A stretch of DNA of 47,415 nucleotides from Gordonia amicalis NBRC 100051 = JCM 11271 (lineage in GTDB: Bacteria; Actinomycetota; Actinomycetes; Mycobacteriales; Mycobacteriaceae). The stretch lies in contig NZ_BANS01000050.1 in the NCBI RefSeq assembly GCF_000332995.1, positions 1-47,415 of the forward strand, in the 5' to 3' direction. Below the pieces are notes generated by a model that saw nothing but the letters and a program-made list of their open reading frames with translations, did not search any database and had not been told where the DNA came from. A program made the position numbers and the translations under genes. Below are positions 44,677-47,415 of this stretch, one piece after another. The first letter of the stretch is position 1. Every line of letters starts with the position of its first letter.

Positions 44677-46920
44677 CTACCCCCGCGCCATGTCCACGAA
44701 CCGGCTGAGGTGCAGCTGGTGCGCGACGGTGATCGTGGCGGTCGGACCGTTACGGTGCTTACCGACGATGATGTCGGCTTCGCCCGCACGAGGGTCGTCA
44801 CGCTCGATCGAGTCGGGGCGGTGCAGCAGGATGACCATGTCGGCGTCCTGCTCCAGCGAGCCGGACTCACGAAGGTCCGAGACCTGCGGCTTCTTGTCGG
44901 TACGTTGCTCGGGACCACGGTTCAGCTGACTGATCGCGATCACCGGAACCTCGAGTTCCTTCGCCAGTAGCTTGAGCTGACGGGAGAACTCCGAGACCTC
45001 TTGCTGACGCGACTCGACCTTCTTACCTGAAGTCATCAGCTGCATGTAGTCCACCGCAACGACTTTCAGATCGTGACGCTGCTTGAGACGACGCGCCTTG
45101 GCGCGGATCTCCATCATCGTCAGGTTCGGCGAGTCGTCGATGAAGAACGGCGCATCCGAGATCTCGCCCATACGACGAGCCAACCGGGTCCAGTCGTCGT
45201 CGCTCATGGTGCCGGCACGCATGTCGGCCAGCTTGACCTTCGCCTCCGCCGACAGCAGACGCATGACGATCTCGGTTTTACTCATTTCCAGTGAGAACAT
45301 GGCTGCGGTGAGGCCGTGTCCGATCGCCGCGGACCGCAGGAAGTCCATGGCCAGCGTGGAGTTGTGCGTGGGGACCATCGCCTCACCGGCGAGGTAGAGG
45401 TGTTCGTCGTTGTCGACCTCGACGCAGCGCACCGGCACCGAGTCGACCGGCCGCACCGCGACGACGCGTCGAACACCGGCATTACGACGAAGTTCCTTGT
45501 GCCGCAATGCCTTGTGGTGGACGGTGAAGACATCCTCATCGGCGTCGACGCGCAACCAGCCCGTCGCCGAACGCTTGTAGTTGAAGCCCAGACCGGCAAC
45601 GAGATCGGCCACGACCCCGGTCATGTGTCGGGTCGCTGCGGGCACGGTGATCCACCCGTCGTCGTCGACGGTGGCACGCGCGTCGAGGAGGCCGGCCAAC
45701 AGCGCGCGACGCTGAGCGATCGACCCGCGCAGGTACTCGTAGGGGATGCGACCACCCAGGTCGGCCATCAACGTCATGACGTCGACGGGACCTTCCGCGT
45801 CGATACGCATGCTGATCTCGGGATCGTCGAACGCCATTCCCGCGAGCGCGGCGACGGTGTACGGCCCATAGGCAAAACGTTTGCGCGGCAACTCGAGTGG
45901 CGCGGTGTTGCGGATGACGGCACATCCGACGTGGCCGCGCAGACCCGCCGTGGTGACGACCTGACGCTCGCCGTCGATCTCGGCCGCCCACTGATGCTGC
46001 TCGTCGGCGACCAGCACGGCACCGTCGTTGAACTCGACCTCGTAGCAGGGACGCTCGGTCATGACGTCGGTCGCCGCGACCACCGTCGTCGGCCGGCCGT
46101 GAGCGTCGAGCAACTGGTCGCCGACCCCGACCTTGCCCATCGTCGTCCAGCCGGTGGGCGTGGGCAGCGGGGTGTCGAGGGCAAGCGCCTTGCCGACGCC
46201 CGGTCGTGCGGCGACGATGATCATCTGGCCCGGATGCAGACCGTTGGTGAGCTTGTCGAAGTCCGCGAAGCCGGTCGGGACACCCAGCGAGATACCGCCG
46301 CGCGAGGCGATCGAATCGATCTCGTCCATCGTCGGCTGCAGCAGCTCTTCGAGCGGGAGGTAATCCTCGGCCTGACGGCGTTCGGTGACCTCGTACACCT
46401 CCGCCTGTGCGCGGTCGACGACCTCGGCCACGTCCTGGCCGTCGTTGCCCGCGTAGCCGTACTGCACGATGCGGGTACCGGCCGTCACCAGACGACGCAG
46501 GATGGCCTTCTCGGCCACGATCTCGGCGTAGTAGCCGGCATTGGCCGCGGTGGGCACCGTCGAGATCAGGGTGTGCAGATACGGGGCGCCGCCGATGCGC
46601 TTGAGTTCGCCCGACCGCTCCAGTTCGGCGGCAACGGTGACCGCGTCAGCCGGTTCACCCTTGCTGTAGAGGCTGAGGATCGCCTCGAACACGGCTTGAT
46701 GCGCCGGCCGGTAGAAGTCGGCCGTTCGGATCTTCTCGACGACGTCGGCGACAGCGTCCTTGGACAGCAACATGCCGCCGAGTACCGACTGCTCGGCGGC
46801 GAGGTCCTGCGGGGGTTGGCGACCGAAGTCCTCGGTGGGGAGAGCGTCATCACCCCGACCCCTGTCCTGGTCGCGGTCTCCGGCGGCGGGACCGCGCCCG
46901 CGGTCATCCACAACAGCCAC
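44677..46920 (-). CDS. dnaB: Replicative DNA helicase DnaB containing an intein
   Basis: The precursor of 747 residues encodes DnaB, the hexameric replication-fork helicase. N-terminal domain about 35-180 (LAAEQSVLGGMLLSKDAVADV, FYRPAHQAVFEAI), then PTGFADFDKLTNGLHPGQMIIVAARPGVGK at 214-244. The Walker A is split after Lys244 by an intein (245-520) and resumes with Ser521, STLAMDFLRSAA. Walker B is LKVVAVDYMQLM near Asp624, then ISQLNRGPEQRTDKKPQVSDLRESGSLEQDADMVILLHR near 663-700. The spliced protein would be 471 residues, the normal length. GTG 46920 follows GAGAGG. Until the intein is removed the P-loop is broken and the helicase should be inactive. Confidence 0.97.
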   Translation of the reverse strand: MAVVDDRGRGPAAGDRDQDRGRGDDALPTEDFGRQPPQDLAAEQSVLGGMLLSKDAVADVVEKIRTADFYRPAHQAVFEAILSLYSKGEPADAVTVAAELERSGELKRIGGAPYLHTLISTVPTAANAGYYAEIVAEKAILRRLVTAGTRIVQYGYAGNDGQDVAEVVDRAQAEVYEVTERRQAEDYLPLEELLQPTMDEIDSIASRGGISLGVPTGFADFDKLTNGLHPGQMIIVAARPGVGKALALDTPLPTPTGWTTMGKVGVGDQLLDAHGRPTTVVAATDVMTERPCYEVEFNDGAVLVADEQHQWAAEIDGERQVVTTAGLRGHVGCAVIRNTAPLELPRKRFAYGPYTVAALAGMAFDDPEISMRIDAEGPVDVMTLMADLGGRIPYEYLRGSIAQRRALLAGLLDARATVDDDGWITVPAATRHMTGVVADLVAGLGFNYKRSATGWLRVDADEDVFTVHHKALRHKELRRNAGVRRVVAVRPVDSVPVRCVEVDNDEHLYLAGEAMVPTHNSTLAMDFLRSAAIGHGLTAAMFSLEMSKTEIVMRLLSAEAKVKLADMRAGTMSDDDWTRLARRMGEISDAPFFIDDSPNLTMMEIRAKARRLKQRHDLKVVAVDYMQLMTSGKKVESRQQEVSEFSRQLKLLAKELEVPVIAISQLNRGPEQRTDKKPQVSDLRESGSLEQDADMVILLHRPDSIERDDPRAGEADIIVGKHRNGPTATITVAHQLHLSRFVDMARG
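45361..46188 (-). other. DnaB P-loop intein, class 3 features, degenerate homing-endonuclease remnant
   Basis: The intein is residues 245-520 (276 aa), inserted between Lys244 and Ser521. It begins with Ala rather than Cys/Ser (ALALDTPLPTPTGWTTMGKV), ends VPTHN, and is followed by Ser. Trp311 lies in block B (DEQHQW), Cys499 in block F (VRCVEVDNDEHLYLAG) and Thr518 in block G. This Trp-Cys-Thr set with a non-nucleophilic first residue defines class 3 inteins, where the block F Cys starts splicing. The middle part keeps RRALLAGLLDARATVDDDG, a LAGLIDADG-like block, with a second block degenerate or missing, so the endonuclease is likely dead. Cys residues are 292, 333 and 499. Confidence 0.88.
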
Positions 46921-47415
46921 GCGTGTCTAACCTCTCGCAACGCTCGATCCATTCGCCCGGGGCGGATGGGTACGACCTCTGTGGTGTCGGCCCCGGTAGG
47001 CCACCTCGCGAGTCCCCGGTGTCGACGTCATGCCCTGTCACTTGATGCTCTGTCCGTCTCCATTCCTATCGGGCCGCTCCGACAAAGAGTGCTGTCGTGC
47101 GCGCGAGACGGGACTGAGACCTGAGCCGAGACATTAAGACCTCGACGCCGCCGACTCAAACCGGACTGTTAACAAATCTGGGGAGGACTTGTGGACGAGG
47201 TGTGAGTGATCGGGGGAGCGATTGTGCAACCGTTGTGGACAACCTGAGGAATTAGGGTGTGAACAACCCTGTTTGACCAGGTCAGAGGCCTGATTAATTT
47301 CCACAATCACGAAACTGAAAATCCTTCGGTACTCTTCGGCGCGTCGTCGTGCGGGCGTGTTGCGACCCACTGTTCAACTACGTGTGGCAAACAATTCGGT
47401 GAATTTCCCAGGTTG
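46921..47415. promoter_or_regulatory. dnaB upstream region with DnaA-box-like sequences, no gene
   Basis: No convincing gene is found in these 495 bases; a short minus-strand frame at 47134-47370 has no recognisable features. On the dnaB-sense strand TTGTCCACA (47234-47242) is an exact match to the mycobacterial DnaA-box consensus. TCGTCCACA (47190-47198) differs from it at one position, and TTTGCCACA (47383-47391) at two. ATTTCCACA (47297-47305, plus strand) is a fourth, weaker match to the general TTATCCACA form. The stretch 47250-47330 is AT-richer than its surroundings. DnaA may control dnaB here. rplI, the usual neighbour of dnaB, is not reached. Confidence 0.4.

Noticed and set aside
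45316..47124. 602-codon open frame opposite dnaB
   Set aside because: It lies antisense to a fully conserved gene, has arginine- and aspartate-rich filler composition and no recognisable motif.
47134..47370. 78-codon open frame upstream of dnaB
   Set aside because: No ribosome site, no recognisable motif and it crosses DnaA-box-like sequences.

Overview
The window is 47.4 kb of high-GC DNA from an actinobacterium. The gene content points to the mycolic-acid group (Mycobacteriales), most likely Gordonia or a close relative such as Williamsia or Rhodococcus. Pointers are a PlsB / HAD-PlsC / wax ester synthase operon, secreted lipase, MpaB-family oxygenase, AveC-like protein, FadD-type acyl-CoA ligase, a 13E12-type HNH remnant, GTG starts, probable leaderless promoters, and dnaB with an intein in its P-loop. 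The genus is inferred from gene content only.

Left part (1-5.4 kb): cinA faces a fadD-type acyl-CoA synthetase across intergenic repeats. A secreted lipase overlaps an MpaB-family oxygenase gene, and an 18-bp hairpin terminator closes that unit. All three genes after cinA carry 1-nt frame disruptions. Middle-left (5.4-19.2 kb): a six-gene minus-strand unit encodes a dipeptide-type ABC transporter (two permeases, lipoprotein binding protein, two ATPases) and a terminal NtaA/SnaA/DszA-type flavin monooxygenase. Divergent from it are a GntR/UTRA regulator, an SsuE-like FMN reductase and a flavin reductase. An SDR, a stand-alone ribBA, a DUF808 membrane protein and a TauE/SafE anion exporter follow. 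Read together, this is a plausible uptake, flavin supply, oxygenation and efflux system for an unknown (perhaps organosulfur or chelator-like) substrate. It is the best candidate here for an undescribed system.

Middle (19.2-28.7 kb): a polyol locus. A SorC-type regulator leads a minus-strand sugar/polyol ABC transporter unit. Divergent from it are a medium-chain polyol dehydrogenase, a mannitol/arabinitol dehydrogenase and xylulokinase, joined by ATGA overlaps. A perfect 7-2-7 palindrome between the two units is a candidate operator. Then come a frameshifted methyltransferase, an aldo/keto reductase, an HNH remnant, and a YdeP/FdhF-like molybdopterin oxidoreductase interrupted by an in-frame TAG.

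Right part (33.4-47.4 kb): cspA with a strong terminator, a secreted beta-propeller protein, a secreted trypsin-like protease, the plsB-plsC-WS/DGAT triacylglycerol operon, a small membrane protein, a frameshifted DoxX-like protein, a TetR regulator, a palindromic operator before a frameshifted AveC-like gene, and dnaB. DnaB carries a 276-residue intein with class 3 features (Ala1; Trp, Cys and Thr of the WCT set) and a degenerate LAGLIDADG remnant. The 495 bp upstream of dnaB holds no convincing gene but several DnaA-box-like 9-mers.

Seven genes contain about nine frame lesions, several beside short G or C runs. This may be draft-sequence error or real decay; raw reads would decide. No tRNA, rRNA, CRISPR array or intact insertion sequence was seen.
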